Notes: generated from the letters alone by a model not told the origin. A stretch of 64,000 nucleotides of DNA from Phaseolus vulgaris (GCF_000499845.2 NW_027174147.1:1-64000); one strand, 5' to 3'. Counted from the stretch's first letter, positions 1-10,160 are shown. Translations and numbers: made by a program.

Positions 1-545
1 ATACCTTCGTGGAGCTCTGCCATAATTCTCGTGCACTTCTCACCGTGTATTGCATTCCAGGAGTGGGTGAGTGAACCCAAACCTGTACAGATCGCCATCA
101 ATCAATGTGTACTTGCTGGAATTTTTCTTTACCTTCCTAGCTTCTGTTGGATCCAGCGGGAGGAGGCCATCTGCCAAGCACCGCTTGTACTGTGTTATCC
201 AAGTGTCTGGCTCATGGGCGGCGCAGACCTGCATCACGTCCACCTTCTCTCCTCGACATGCTCTAATTCTCGGCGATCTCAGAGTTTCTTGCGTCAAAGA
301 CTTATGGCTTCTCGCTGCTCTCTCCGTCGACTTGCTTATCTGAAGGACCAGGTGATCTGCTACAAATGCCCTCGGCGTCTTCAGAGTTTCTTGAATCACC
401 GTCCTCTGCCTACCCCCCTTGCCTGAGCTGGCGAGCTTAGCAAGCAAGTCAGCTCGGGCATTCTGCTCTCGGGGCACATGTGCTACTTCAAAAGAGGCAA
501 AGGAACTCTTCAATTCCTGCACATACGCCAAGTAAGCCGCATTTG
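1..545 (-). pseudogene. A1 end of second RNase H plus N-terminal integrase (partial)
   Basis: The reading frame at 40-531 begins with the tail of the Tat-type second RNase H (motif HVPREQNARADLLAKLA), then a variable linker, then the integrase lead-in (residues DTWITQYKR and LIDGDLYRFGFTHP). The frame breaks near position 57 by a small indel. The next frame continues integrase (CTRIMAELHEG) to the window edge, so the HHCC zinc domain and DD35E core lie outside. It is separated from the preceding RNase H part by another frameshift near 545. Confidence 0.85.
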
Positions 546-1005
546 TGGATCTTTAGCCTGGAACTCGCCTGTTACTTGCCCTGTGACTAGCAGCGAGTCA
601 CTCTTAGCCATCAGCACCCTAGCTCCCATCTCCTTGGCCAGCAGAATCCCGGCGATCAGCGCCTCATACTCTGCTTGATTGTTGCTGGCTTTGAAGGCAA
701 ACCTCAAAGATTGTTCAATCAGCACGCCGTTGGGTCCTTCCAATATGACTCCAGCACCGCTACCCTGCTGGTTCGACGATCCATCCACCGAGAGTACCCA
801 ACGGAAATTGTCTCCTTCAACCCGCGTCGCCTCTGATGAGAGCTCAACCACAAAATCAGCAAAGATTTGCCCTTTGATCGGGCCTCGGGGCTCGTACTTA
901 ATATCAAACTCTGACAACTCTACCGCCCACTTCACCATCCTTCCCGCAACGTCGGGTTTCTTCAAGACCTTCTGGATGGGCAGGTCAGTCATCACCAGTA
1001 TTGTG
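510..1005 (-). pseudogene. A1 RNase H region (connection plus second, archaeal-type RNase H)
   Basis: Starts just after the RT-linked RNase H (TDLPIQKVLKKPDVAGRMVKWAVELSEFD) and continues into a second RNase H with WVLSVDGSSNQQGSGAGVIL, NNQAEYEALIAG and AKSDSLLV, which supply the acidic catalytic residues. A second RNase H after the Ty3/gypsy one is characteristic of Tat elements. The frame is lost at both ends: near 1005, where it should join RT, and near 545, where the residues after DPQM go out of frame. Its role in an intact element would be to remove the RNA strand during reverse transcription. Confidence 0.85.
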
Positions 1006-2275
1006 AACTGTGGAAGTAGTGGCGCAACCTCCTCGCCGAATACACCACAGCCAGCGCAGCCTTCTCCAGGGCCTGATATCTCGTTTCTGGGCCCTGCAAC
1101 ACCTTGCTCACAAAATAAATAGGCTTCTGGGCCTGATCTTGATCCTGGGCGAGCACCGCACTCACCGCCCTCTCAGTCACAGCGAAATACAACCTGAGAG
1201 GGATTCCCGCCAGCGGTTTGCACAGAACCGGCGGGCTCGCCAGATACTCTTTTAGTTTGACGAAAGCCTCCTCGCACTCTTTCGTCCAAACGAACTTGTT
1301 ATTGCGCCGCAGACACGGAAAATAGGGATGCCCCTTTTCTCCGCTAGCTGACACGAAGCGAGATAGGGCTGCCATCCGACCTGTTAGCTGCTGGACCTCC
1401 TTCACCGTAGCCGGGCTTCTCATCGCCAAGATGGCGGCGCACTTGTCTGGGTTAGCTTCTATCCCCCTTTCAGTCAAGAGAAAACCCAAAAACTTTCCAG
1501 CCTCCACGCCGAAAATGCATTTCTCCGGGTTGAGCTTTAACTTGAACTTGGCGATCGTCGTGAACAATTCTTCCAAGTCCGCAACGTGCTTGCTTTTCTC
1601 CTGCGAGGTCACGACCATGTCATCGACGTAGGCTTGCACGTTCCTTCCCAGCATTGGTGCAAGTACTCGATCCATCAGCCTCTGGTACGTGGCCCCGACG
1701 TTCTTCAGCCCAAACGGCATCACCTTATAGCAGTAGCACGACCTCTCCGTCATGAAGGCTGTTTTTTCTTCACCCATGGGATGCATCTTGATCTGATTAT
1801 AGCCCGAGAAGGCATCCAGGAAACTCAGCAGCTTGCACCCTGCAGCACTATCAACCAGGGCATCAATGCTTGGTAAAGGATACGAATCCTTTGGGCAAGC
1901 TTTGTTCAGATCGGTGAAATCGACGCACATGCGCCATTTCCCGTTACTCTTCTTCACCAGTACGACATTTGCCAACCATTCAGGGTACTGGACTTCCCTG
2001 ATGTGGCCTGCAGCGAGGAGTTTCTGTGTTTCGTCCCTGATCGCCTGCCTCCTCTCCTCATTGAATTTTCTTCTCCTTTGTCGCACCGGTCTCACCATGT
2101 TGTCCATCGCCAGATGATGGCACAAGAAGTCGGGATCGATCCCGGGCATGTCCGAAGCGGACCAAGCAAACGCGTCCAGATGCCGCTCAATCACCTTGGC
2201 GATCTGGTCCTGGAGATCGACCTCCAGAGATCTTCCGAGCTTGAAGATTTTCCTCCGATCTCCTTCTCGAGCCAC
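992..2275 (-). pseudogene. A1 reverse transcriptase with RT-linked RNase H
   Basis: This frame encodes 427 aa. It starts in the pre-RT linker (FAWSASDMPGIDPDFLCHHL), followed by the RT fingers and palm: WRMCVDFTDLNKACPKDSYPLP, FLDAFSGYNQI, and the catalytic YVDD at residues 216-219. After the thumb comes the RT-linked RNase H (LRLYFAVTERAVSAVLAQ, ALEKAALAVVYSARRLRHYF). The frame ends early at about 995-1005 through an indel. Upstream, 2191-2463 carries the linker in another frame (GIARAVIA), so there is also a frameshift near 2250. In an intact element RT copies genomic RNA into cDNA inside gag particles. Confidence 0.92.
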
Positions 2276-2459
2276 TGCTCAACAGGTTTGGGCCTGGATT
2301 CTCTGGCGATCACCGCCCTGGCGATTCCCTGTTCCCTTGCTTCCTCGGGGCGATTCCGTGCCTCTTCCTCCTCCAGGCCAGCATTCCTCTCCCCCAGCTC
2401 AGCATCCACCATTTCCACGTCTCTTCCGGCGGCCTCCTCTGTTACCGGCGGTCTGGGCT

Positions 2460-3660
2460 TCACACGGGAGGTGGGGTGGTTGTTACATAACTCACTGATC
2501 TTTTGTTTTTCAGGCTATTCTCATAGCATCTTTTCGCTTCTTTCTGATTAGACTTGATCGTGATCACCACCCCTTCCATGGACGGAAACTTCACCTTCAT
2601 GTGCCGGGTCGACGGAATGGCACCTATCCTGTTAAGAGTGGGCCTTCCCAACAGGATGTTATACGCTGAGGGGGCGTTTACGATGAGGTACTTGATTTTC
2701 TCCGTCCTCGACCCAGCCTCATCTGTAAACGTGGTTCTCAGCTCAATGTACCCCCTGACCTCCACCTGGTCGCCAGCGAACCCATATAAGCACCCTCCAT
2801 AGGGCCTTAGCTGGTCAAGGGGCAATTCCAGCTGCGTGAAAGTCGGCCAGAACATCACGTCTGCCGAGCTTTCTTGGTCCACCAGAACTCTGTGGACCTT
2901 CCTCCCTGCTGTAACCAACGAAATAACTATGGGATCGTTGTCATGAGGCACAACGTCCCGAAGATCCTGCTTGGTGAACGTCATGTCCACTTCCGGCGAG
3001 TGATCTTCAAACATGTCCACGTCATCACCGATCGCGCATATTTTTGCTCTGCGATGCGGTGCATCCACCACTTGAGAAACCCCTGCAATGGTGTGGATCT
3101 CCCCGTGGATAGGCATCTCGTGTTGCTGGGCTTCTCCACCTGCTGGCTGGGAACTCGACGCTCCCCCCGTCCTTCTATCCAGCAGATAGTCATTTAGGAA
3201 ACCGCTCTTAACCAGATCGTCGAGCTGATATCCCAAAGACAAACACGAGTCCAAGGTGTGGCCAAAACATTGGTGGAACTCGCACCAGGCGTCCGGCTTT
3301 GACCCCAGCACCTTGTCGCCCACCTTCTCAGGCGCCTTCAACCTAGCAGATATGTTAGGGATGGCGATCAGGTCCGCTAGTCCCATGACAAATTTGTGCT
3401 TAGGCGGGCGATTGTATTCCCGGCGTGCTGGCTGCTGGCGTGCTGGTTGTTGGCGCGCTTGGCTTCTTTCCCTGTTTCTCCTGTCGTAAGGATGGCGAGT
3501 CCTCTGGTCTTTTCTGGCCGCCGCCGCCGTTTCCAGCACCCTCTGCGGCTGGATCCTGGTCTGGGCGCGTGGCCTGGCGGGAGCCACGCTGCCTCTCTTC
3601 TCGGCGACTTCACTCTCGTCGGCGATGTGGGCCACCGCAAGTCGCCTGACTTCAGCAACG
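2460..3660 (-). pseudogene. A1 gag C-terminus and aspartic protease
   Basis: The frame starts at the end of gag (AHIADESEVAEKRGSVAP), runs through a basic linker with QQPAR repeats and a Cys/His cluster (WCEFHQCFGHTLDSC), then the protease (VLVDQESSADVMFW, LRPYGGCLYGFAGDQVEVRGYIELRTTF, YNILLGRPTLNRIGAIPSTRHMKVK). The protease motif reads DQESS where the other copies here have DQGSS, so a glycine next to the catalytic aspartate is lost; this copy was probably inactive. The frame joins gag through a single-base frameshift near 3660 and ends after TTTPPPV. Confidence 0.9.
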
Positions 3661-4420
3661 TCGCTGGGTGAGCCCTGATCAAGGCCTCGCAGAATGGCCC
3701 TGGCTGCACGCCCTTCTTGAAGGCATAGACCAGCATTTCTTCATCCTTGGCCGGCGATCTGACCATCTGCGCTCCGAAGCGATTGAGGTAGTCTCTGAGG
3801 GACTCCCCATGGTACTGCCTTATATCAAACAGATCATAAGACACCCTGGGCGGTGCCTTATTCACGATGTACTGTTCAACGAAGATCTTTGAGAATTGTT
3901 GAAAATTGGTTATGTGGCCGTTAGGCAGGCTCACAAACCACTCCATCGCCGTTCCCTGGAGCGTACTCACGAACATCTTGCAGTAGACGGCGTCTGACCC
4001 TCCCGACAGCATCATCTGCGTGTGGAACGTGGTCAGATGAGCCTCTGGATCCTCCACGCCGGTAAAAACAGCCTTAACCGGAACCACGCTCGTGGGAATA
4101 GGCGTGTCGGTAATCGCCTGAACAAACGGCATTGGGAAAACACGAGGTGGCGTTGACGGCGCCACCTCTTCAGCAGAAGAACGTCCTTGCTGCTCCTGAA
4201 GAGCTCGACGCAGCTCCTCAGTTACCTTGCTGAGCTCCTCGTTCCTGGCGCGAGAGGCGACCAGGTCCTCATGTATCCTCGCCTGCTCTACGCGCGAGGC
4301 TTCCACAGTTGCCTGCAACGAGCGCATCATCTCTGCCATCTGCGCCATGGTCATGGCGGCGTCGCCTTCAGCAGCGACAGGCGCCACGGGACTGGAACGA
4401 TTGCTTCTCATTTTTCTCAT
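3660..4420 (-). pseudogene. A1 gag N-terminal part (Retrotrans_gag type)
   Basis: Start codons at 4420 and 4411 fit the alignment with D2 gag; the longer frame from 4462 has no counterpart. Order: basic N-terminus, a coiled-coil-like stretch (MTMAQMAEMMRSLQATVEASRVEQARIHEDLVASRARNEEL, given in parts: MTMAQMAEMM, RSLQATVEAS), then the gag core (FTGVEDPEAHLTTFHTQMML, FVSTLQGTAMEWFVSLPNGH, FVEQYIVNK, YLNRFGAQMV). The frame goes wrong at about 3660 after AHPAT, where one base is missing relative to sister copies. Gag forms the particle in which reverse transcription occurs. Confidence 0.9.
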
Positions 4421-4824
4421 TAACTTCAGCGAACCACAGGAATACAGCAAACAACACTTCAACCACGATCGAATCAGCGATCAATCGGAGAAAACTCAAG
4501 AAACTGCGCAAGAACTCAAGAACACCGCAAACCTTCGAAGAAAACCACAACTTCACCAAAAACCACCGTTTCCCCGCGGACAGCCAAACAAGCGAAAGAA
4601 CTCGAACTTCCACCAAACAGATTGCGCGCAAGCAACAAAGGACCTTACTCCACCGATCGAAAACCAAACAAACGGTACAAAACGCAAACTCACCGAACGA
4701 AATTCAAAGAAACTGCGAACGACGGTTGCACCAGCGCACAAACACGCAGAAAACTTCGTAAACCTCCAAGAACCCACGCTGTGGATGGGAGCAAGTTTTA
4801 CACGGCCCCACGGTGGGCGCCTGA
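4421..4824 (-). other. A1 leader with primer-binding-site region
   Basis: This untranslated leader lies between the LTR end at 4825 and the gag start. On the minus strand, the sequence right after the LTR reads TCAGGCGCCCACCGTGGGGC. The other Tat copies have TTTGGCGCCCACCGTGGGGC, so the first bases of the binding site are altered here. The tRNA partner cannot be assigned by eye. The rest is A-rich on the minus-strand template side and holds no convincing gene. Confidence 0.75.
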
Positions 4825-5617
4825 TGATCCTGCCTGTTGACCGGAACGCTGGAGAATGCCTCGTCAAAGGATCGACGTGCGCACCGCTTCTCACCTCCGT
4901 TCCTCTCCGGGATCTACTTCAAGAACCTGCAAGAAACGACACGGCGCCGCTGCGGCCGATCGCACTCCGACGCTCAAGTCAGTGACAGTATCACCAAATA
5001 CTAAGAACAAGAACCGTGCAAATCCTCTCTCACAATCAGCTCTATCACTCGCAAGCGTAAAGTGTATGAACTGAACATGCGTACCTCAGAAAGTTTGTTA
5101 AGAGCTCTTATATACCTCGTGGCTTCCTCTCTCCTGGTAGTTACAGACTTGGACACGTGGCTCGTATCCAACTGTACACGTGCCATCATCTGGAGGCTCC
5201 CTGACTTGGCGCTGCTTCTACTCTCATTTTGGCTAAGTTACTTATGCATGGTACTGCCCAGTGCATAGCTAACTTAGGAGTGCGATCTCTACTGGAACTG
5301 GCGAGTTAGGGGCCTTCATACACCTTCCCTGTGGTCTCGCCGACCGCCTTCATAATCTGCTTCTCCTTCATCTTCGGCGATGTGCTTGTTCTGGCGATCT
5401 CCGACTGCTTGGTCGCCTGAGTCTACATCTGGCGACTTCATCTTCAACCTGGCGATCGCCCATTCTGGTAAGCTGGAAATCGGAACACGCCAACTTGACA
5501 ACTGGCGACTACACGTGCCTCCCGACTTCCTTCCTATCTGCCAACCTGGCGCCTTGTCAACACGCCCACACTGTAGCAGGATGCCACGTCATCATACCCG
5601 ACCACCAGGGCGGTACA
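4825..5617 (-). repeat. LTR-A, 5' LTR of A1
   Basis: 793 bp. On the minus strand it starts TGTACCGCCCTGGTGG and ends GGCAGGATCA, giving TG...CA ends. A TATATAAG box lies at 5107-5114. It contains the GTCGGAGTGCGAT...TTGCAGG block shared with LTR-B and LTR-D. Boundaries were fixed from the three solo LTR-A copies in this window, which have perfect TSDs. Confidence 0.95.
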
Positions 5618-6452
5618 GCACCCATGCTATCAGGACTTCTTGGCCTCCTGAAGCTACTTTTGGACTCTTTGTTCCCCTTGTTTACCCAATACAAGGGGAA
5701 ACCGTCGAGCAGAGAAGCGTCCTTGTCGTTGGGGCGCACCTGGACAAATTTGCCCTTCCAGTCTTTGTAGGATTGCTGGAAGATAGAGAGGATCGACCTC
5801 CCAGCAATCCCGTTCAAGCTTACCCACAGGCGATCTCTTGGGTGCTTAGCTTCAAAAAGAAATAAGAAAACGTCCACTGACGCTGGCAGCCCCAAGTGGT
5901 CGCACATTATTTGGAAAGCCCGTACAAACGCCCAGCTGTTGGGATGGAGCTGGGCGGCGGCGATGTCGAGCTCGGTGAGAAGCTCCCTTTCAAAGCGAGT
6001 GAAGGGAAACCTAAGTTTCACCTTCTTGAACAGGGTGGTGTATATGAGGCAGAACAACCCGCCGGTGTTCCCTTTATCGTCAACGCACACCGGCATGTCG
6101 GGAGGGCAAGGTAGCACCGTCCTCTTCTCGTCGTGCTCCTTATTGAATGATTGGGGAGGCTCATCTCCTTTCGTCAGTCGCAGAACTGCCCCAGCAGAGT
6201 TTACAGAAGATGTTTCCCTCAACAAAGTCGAGGTGGCCCATGGGTACAGTTTTTTGAAGTCTGGGGAGGGAACAGAGGCTCCTCCGGCGACAGGGGGAGT
6301 GGCCTGAGCCAAGTTGGGGCGGGAGGGTGCAGGCCTCTCAGCCTGAGAAGACGAAGCACCACGTGCTCGCGGTGGGACGTGTGCTTGTGAGGAGGGGTTT
6401 CGTGATGAAGGAGGAGGATTTGGGGTGATCTTTGAGCGAGTCATTGCGGAAG
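5618..6452 (-). pseudogene. A2 antisense gene, first coding exon (Transposase_28-like), cut by A1
   Basis: The frame opens at ATG 6444, nine bases after a likely 3' splice site at 6453. It encodes a low-complexity Ser/Pro N-terminus, then LYPWATSTLLRETSS, PVCVDDKGNTGGLFCLIYT, LRFPFTRFERELLTELDIAA, QLHPNSWAFVRAFQIMC, VDVFLFLFEAKHPRDRLWVS and KDWKGKFVQVRP. The same exon recurs in B2 and D2, and its motif order fits the family named Transposase_28 or putative gypsy-type transposon protein; I recall that name and could not check it. The frame is cut by the LTR at 5617, adding a foreign tail (VPPWWSGMMTWHP). Function is unknown. The longer frame from 6510 would ignore the splice site. Confidence 0.85.
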
Positions 6453-6860
6453 CTGCAGAGGAAAAAGAAAAGGAAAAATGATCAGGGTTCGCAGAGGCTG
6501 ACTCGATCATGAAAGAAGGGTGAAAAACGAACGAATGTAGGTTCGTTGTGACGTTGACGAAGCCCTAAGTTACGAGAAAGGAGAAATGGAAAAAACAACC
6601 CACAACGTATACACCAGACAGTTAAAGGATGATGCGAATCGGTTAAAATGCAGGAAAAACCAGCAGGAGAAGGAAAGGAAGTACCTTTTTATGATCGGAA
6701 GAGTAATGAAGGATGTTGGTGATTCAGGAGGTTGAAGAACGTTGAGAGCTTTTTTGCAGAAGAGAGTTGGAGCGTCTGAGAATACGAAGAAAGTGATGGA
6801 ACAGTGGAGCGAAATGGGTTTAAGGGTTTTTCGAAATGGGTTTGGGAAGCGCAAACGTTA
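6453..6860 (-). promoter_or_regulatory. A2 antisense gene: predicted 5' UTR intron and pyrimidine-rich leader
   Basis: On the minus strand, a donor (AAAAAG|GTACTT, intron starts 6684) and an acceptor (CCTCTGCAG|CTTCCGCA, intron ends 6453) bracket a 232-bp intron ending 8 bases before the ATG. Upstream of the donor is a C/T-rich leader, as expected for a plant 5' UTR. B2 and D2 have a matching arrangement. No clear TATA box was recognised. Confidence 0.6.
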
Positions 6861-7040
6861 ACTGAAGGTAACCGTTGATGAAGCCACGTGTCGAACGATG
6901 GGAGGAGTGTTTGGTGGAGCGTCAGAGAAGCAGAAAGTACAACCGCCTGGAATTCTGCGCCAGTGCCACGTAGATCGGTGTTGATGCGACTCTTTCAGTC
7001 TTTTCGCTGGACAAGTCTTCGCTTAAGACTGGGGGGCTTG
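6861..7040 (+). promoter_or_regulatory. A2 polypurine tract with upstream hairpin
   Basis: AAGACTGGGGGGCTTG lies immediately before the LTR and is the plus-strand primer site. The arms AGTCTT (7014-7019) and AAGACT (7025-7030) form a small stem-loop overlapping its 5' edge. The rest of the stretch holds nothing I recognise. Confidence 0.8.
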
Positions 7041-7858
7041 TGTACCGCCCTGGTAGTTGGAAGTGATGACGTGGCATCAAGCTACAGTATAGGCGTGTTG
7101 ACAAGACGCCAGGTTGGCAGAAGGGAAGGAAGTTGGGGGGCTCGTGAAGTCGCCAGGTATAATGTTGGCGTGCTCCGATCTCCAGCACACCAGAACCGGC
7201 TGTCACCGGGTTAAAGATGAAGTCGCCAGATGTAAACTCAGGCGACCAAGTGATTCGAGATCGCCGGAGTAAGCACATCGCCGAAGATGAAGGTGATGCA
7301 GATTATGAAGGCGGCCGGCGAGACCACAGGGAAGGTGTACGAAGGCACCCTAACTCGCCAATTCCAGTAGAGATCGCGCTCCAAGTTAGCTATGCACTGA
7401 GCAGTATCATGCATAAGTAACTTAGCCAAAGGAGAGTCAGAAGCAGCGCCCAAGTCAAGGAGGCTCCAGATGATGGCACGTGTACAGCTGGATGCGAGCC
7501 ACGTGTCCAGGTCTGTAACTGCCAGGAGAGAGAAAGTGACTAGGTATTTAAGGGTTTCCCAACGAACTTTCAAGGTACGCACGTTCAGATTGTATTCTTG
7601 ACGCTTGCGAGTTCTTGAGCATACTGTGAGAGAGAACATTGCACGGTTCCTTGAGAGTTCTAGAGTTTTGCTCTTGAAGTATTTGGTGGTTCAGTCACTG
7701 ACTTGGGCGTTGGAGTGCGATCGGTCGCAGCGGCGCCGCTCTGTTCTTTTGCAGGTTCTTGAGGTGGATCGTGACGTAGGACGGAGGTTGAAGCGGTGCA
7801 CACGTCGATCCAAGTTTGACGAGGCAAGTTCCAACGTTCTGGTCAACAGGCAGGATCA
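7041..7858 (+). repeat. LTR-A, 3' LTR of A2
   Basis: 818 bp, from TGTACCGCCCTGGTAG to GGCAGGATCA. It is preceded by a polypurine tract, which identifies it as a 3' LTR. The R/U5 block GTTGGAGTGCGATCGG...TTTTGCAGG lies at about 7705-7755. Confidence 0.95.
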
Positions 7859-8418
7859 CGTCCCGTCCCCGGGCGTTGACCAAAGGACAGATACGACCCA
7901 TGAGAGGGCCACGGCCAGTGGAGAACCACGTGCGTGGTACGAGAGAAAGGTAGATACACCCCTAGGGCAAGTGACTCGAGCTTAGAGCGCATGAGTTGGC
8001 TCCCAGAAAGTCACCTCACGCGCTAGATGCACTTCAAGGAAGGAGGACTCACACAATGGATTAACCCTAAGCTGGGTTACGGCGCTGTGAGGCCCATCGC
8101 ACAAAGTAACGATCAAGTCAGAAGGACACGTGGCAATTAGCACGTGCTCATTAAATGTTTCAGTGAAAGTTTGCCAAGGTACACGTTAATTCAGTTAACC
8201 CAGTTTTAGTATTCCAGCAGTTACTTTCGACCACCTTTAGAGGGTGTGTCACCTTTGATGTTTCTCGCTAGCTGACTTGATCGTCGGAGTGCAAACGGCC
8301 GCGAGGGTGCTCCTTTTTTCACTTCTTTTAAGGTATCACAGACGGAGCATAACGAAGGTGCCCTAGCTCGCGAGGAGAAGCCACGCGCAAAGACGATCCC
8401 GGTCAACCTGTGGGAACA
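7859..8418 (+). repeat. LTR-B remnant, 5' LTR of B1
   Basis: Begins inside the LTR-B start (CGTCCCGTCCCCGGGCGTTG) because A2 was inserted there, then jumps to a part matching about 440 bp further into LTR-B (ACAGATACGACCC), an internal deletion. It ends CAACCTGTGGGAACA, followed directly by the leader motif. It contains the block GTCGGAGTGCAAACGGCCGC. At 560 bp it is less than half of the full-length copies (1264 and 1283 bp). Confidence 0.85.
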
Positions 8419-8528
8419 TTTGGCGCCCTCCGTGGGGCCGATATAAAACATCAGTCCCACTACACAAGTTTTTCAGTTCCAGTTCTCAAAGCCAGATAAG
8501 TTAAGAAGGCTTCCAGAAAGTCACGAAG
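8419..8528 (+). other. B1 primer-binding-site region and leader
   Basis: TTTGGCGCCCTCCGTGGGGC follows the LTR end, with one base different from the consensus of the other Tat copies (CCCTCC instead of CCCACC), then GATATAAAACATCAG as in B2. The leader ends at the gag ATG at 8529. Confidence 0.8.
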
Positions 8529-8725
8529 ATGAGACCTTCGCGCTCCAGGAGTGAAGAGATGACCATGCAAAAACTTGCGGGCATGATGCAAGGGCTGCAG
8601 GAAGCAATGGCAGCATCGAAAGCGGAGCAAGAGCGCATGCAGGCTGATCTCGGAGCTTATCAGGCGAGAAACGATAAGCTCCACCGTGCCAACGAGGAGT
8701 TACGTCGTGGATGGCGCGATGTAGA
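8529..8725 (+). pseudogene. B1 gag N-terminus, interrupted by solo LTR-C
   Basis: 65 codons of gag: basic start (MRPSRSRSEE), then the coiled-coil-like segment MTMQKLAGMMQGLQ...ERMQADLGAYQARND, matching B2 gag. The family C LTR begins at 8726, directly after the TSD GTAGA. Reading on, the frame stays open to 8915 into LTR-encoded pol residues and so makes a chimeric 128-aa frame. The rest of gag resumes at 18784. Confidence 0.88.
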
Positions 8726-9231
8726 TGATGGAGATCAAGCTCAAGAGGACATGGAGGCCAATCAACAAGATCAAGAAGAGGTAGAGGCACAAATGGAGGA
8801 CGCCCATGGAGGTCAAAGCCCACCTCAAAGGCTTACAAGAAGCATGTTCAAAGCTTTAGGAGGTAGGGGACATTTATTCTCTCTTTTTGTAATTTCTTTG
8901 GTTGAAGGTGCTTAGAGGGAAACATTAGAAACCTCTTTTGTTATAGCATCTTTTAGGCTTTACTTAGGAGCTTTAGGAGGGGGGGTGCATACGTAGATAG
9001 GTGTAGGAGTAGAATAGGAGGTGCCAAAGTGAAGGAAGAGGTCACACCTTCCTCATGCCTTGTAATTGGCGCCGGTTCTAGAACTTGTTTAGGGGGGAAA
9101 TTTGAATTTGTGTAGCTTGCATTTCAGCACCTTAGGCTATAAATAGAGGTCCTCCCTTTGTAAAATTCAGATTTGAATGAAGAGTAAAGAAACTATACTC
9201 AAATTTTGAGTCAGCAATTGGAGAGCTTTTG

Positions 9232-10160
9232 TGATGTGATTCCACTAGCACAATTAGAATGATTCTTGACATTCTTAGGAATCATCTTGAGTTGGTTATG
9301 AGATAGGAACTTTATCATAGAAATGGATCAAGGTTCTATGAACAAGAACTCACCAAAACTAGTGCCAAAACACAAACTCATATAGAATGCAAAAACAAAA
9401 AAGCTAAGCAAACTGAAATAGAATGCTGGAAATTAAATTGTACCGAACTAAAAGTTGGAAAATGAAGAAGAAAGATGAAGAACAGCAAGGCACAACAAAA
9501 GAACCGAAGCAACACAAATAAAACTGAAACTGCCGAACCAAAATCAACAAGGAAATAACAAAAGAAGAAAGGAAGGAAAAGAGAGTGCTCATGAAGATGG
9601 ATGTATGGTTGGATGATCACGCCACTAGAAGGATGGTTGCTCCTAGATGAGTGTGCTGCCGCCACTTGAGGACACCATGGATCCTTCAAGATAAGACTAG
9701 AGAAGAAGGCTCAAAAGCTCTCCAATGATCACTCAAAATTTGAGTATAGTTTCTTTTCTCTAAAATTCAAATCTGAATTTTACAAAGAGAGCACCTCTAT
9801 TTATAGCCTAAGGTGCTGAAATGTAAGCTACACAAATTCAAATTTCCCCCCTAAACATATTTTAGAACCGGCGCCTATTTACAAGGCATGAGGAAGGTGT
9901 GACTTCTTCCTTCACTTTGGCACCTCCTATTCTACTCCTACACCTATCTACTAACACCCCCCCCCCTCCTAAAGGTCCTAACTAAAGCCTAAAAGATGCT
10001 ATAACAAAAGAGGTTTCTGATGTTTCCCTCTAAGCACCTTCAACCAAAGAAATTACAAAAAGAGAAAATAAATGTCCCCTAGCTCCTAAAGCTTTGAACA
10101 TGCTTCTTGTAAGCCTTTAAGGTGGGCTTTGACCTCCATTTGTGCCTCTACCTCTTCTTG
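9232..10160 (-). repeat. LTR-C, 3' LTR of C1, with its start deleted
   Basis: On the minus strand it ends ...GGAATCACATCA at 9232. At its other edge the sequence jumps from the LTR (GCCTCTACCTCTTCTTG, ending 10160) straight into integrase coding sequence. The polypurine tract, the last part of pol and about 100 bp of LTR start are gone. Both sides of the jump share CTCTTCTTG, pointing to a microhomology-mediated deletion. Confidence 0.88.

Larger units (their letters stand above)
1..5617 (-). mobile_element. Element A1: Tat-lineage Ty3/gypsy retrotransposon, 5' LTR to integrase start, truncated by window edge
   Basis: Read on the minus strand, the order is 5' LTR (5617-4825), leader, gag, protease, RT, RNase H, second RNase H and the start of integrase, running off position 1. 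The second RNase H and the leader motif place it in the Tat lineage. The LTR ends abruptly at 5617 inside the antisense gene of A2, so A1 inserted into A2. The five bases after the LTR (5618-5622, GCACC) are one copy of the expected TSD; its partner is outside the window. At least four frameshifts break gag-pol, so this copy is not autonomous. The lineage call rests on domain content, not a database match. Confidence 0.9.
5618..7858 (+). mobile_element. Element A2: 3' end of a Tat-lineage element (antisense gene, PPT, 3' LTR)
   Basis: Plus-strand element of the same LTR family as A1. Only its 3' end is in the window: the antisense gene, an untranslated stretch, polypurine tract and 3' LTR (7041-7858). 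Its antisense gene is cut at 5617/5618 by A1. On the right, the sequence after the LTR (CGTCCCGTCCCCGGGCG) matches the start of LTR-B minus its first bases, so A2 inserted into the 5' LTR of B1 a few bases from its beginning; CGTCC at 7859-7863 is the likely TSD copy. Confidence 0.85.

Noticed and set aside
8940..9000. G-rich tract AGGAGGGGGGG in LTR-C as the polypurine tract and LTR boundary
   Set aside because: The TSDs GTAGA and TTTTG place the true LTR start about 260 bp further upstream at TGATGG, so this tract is internal to the LTR.
9378..9689. Minus-strand frame of about 100 aa rich in Phe, Leu and Ser, repeated near 17312-17719 and 18485-18682
   Set aside because: It lies inside LTR-C, recurs only because the LTR recurs, and its reading frame is not kept between copies. 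It resembles a membrane protein only by composition.
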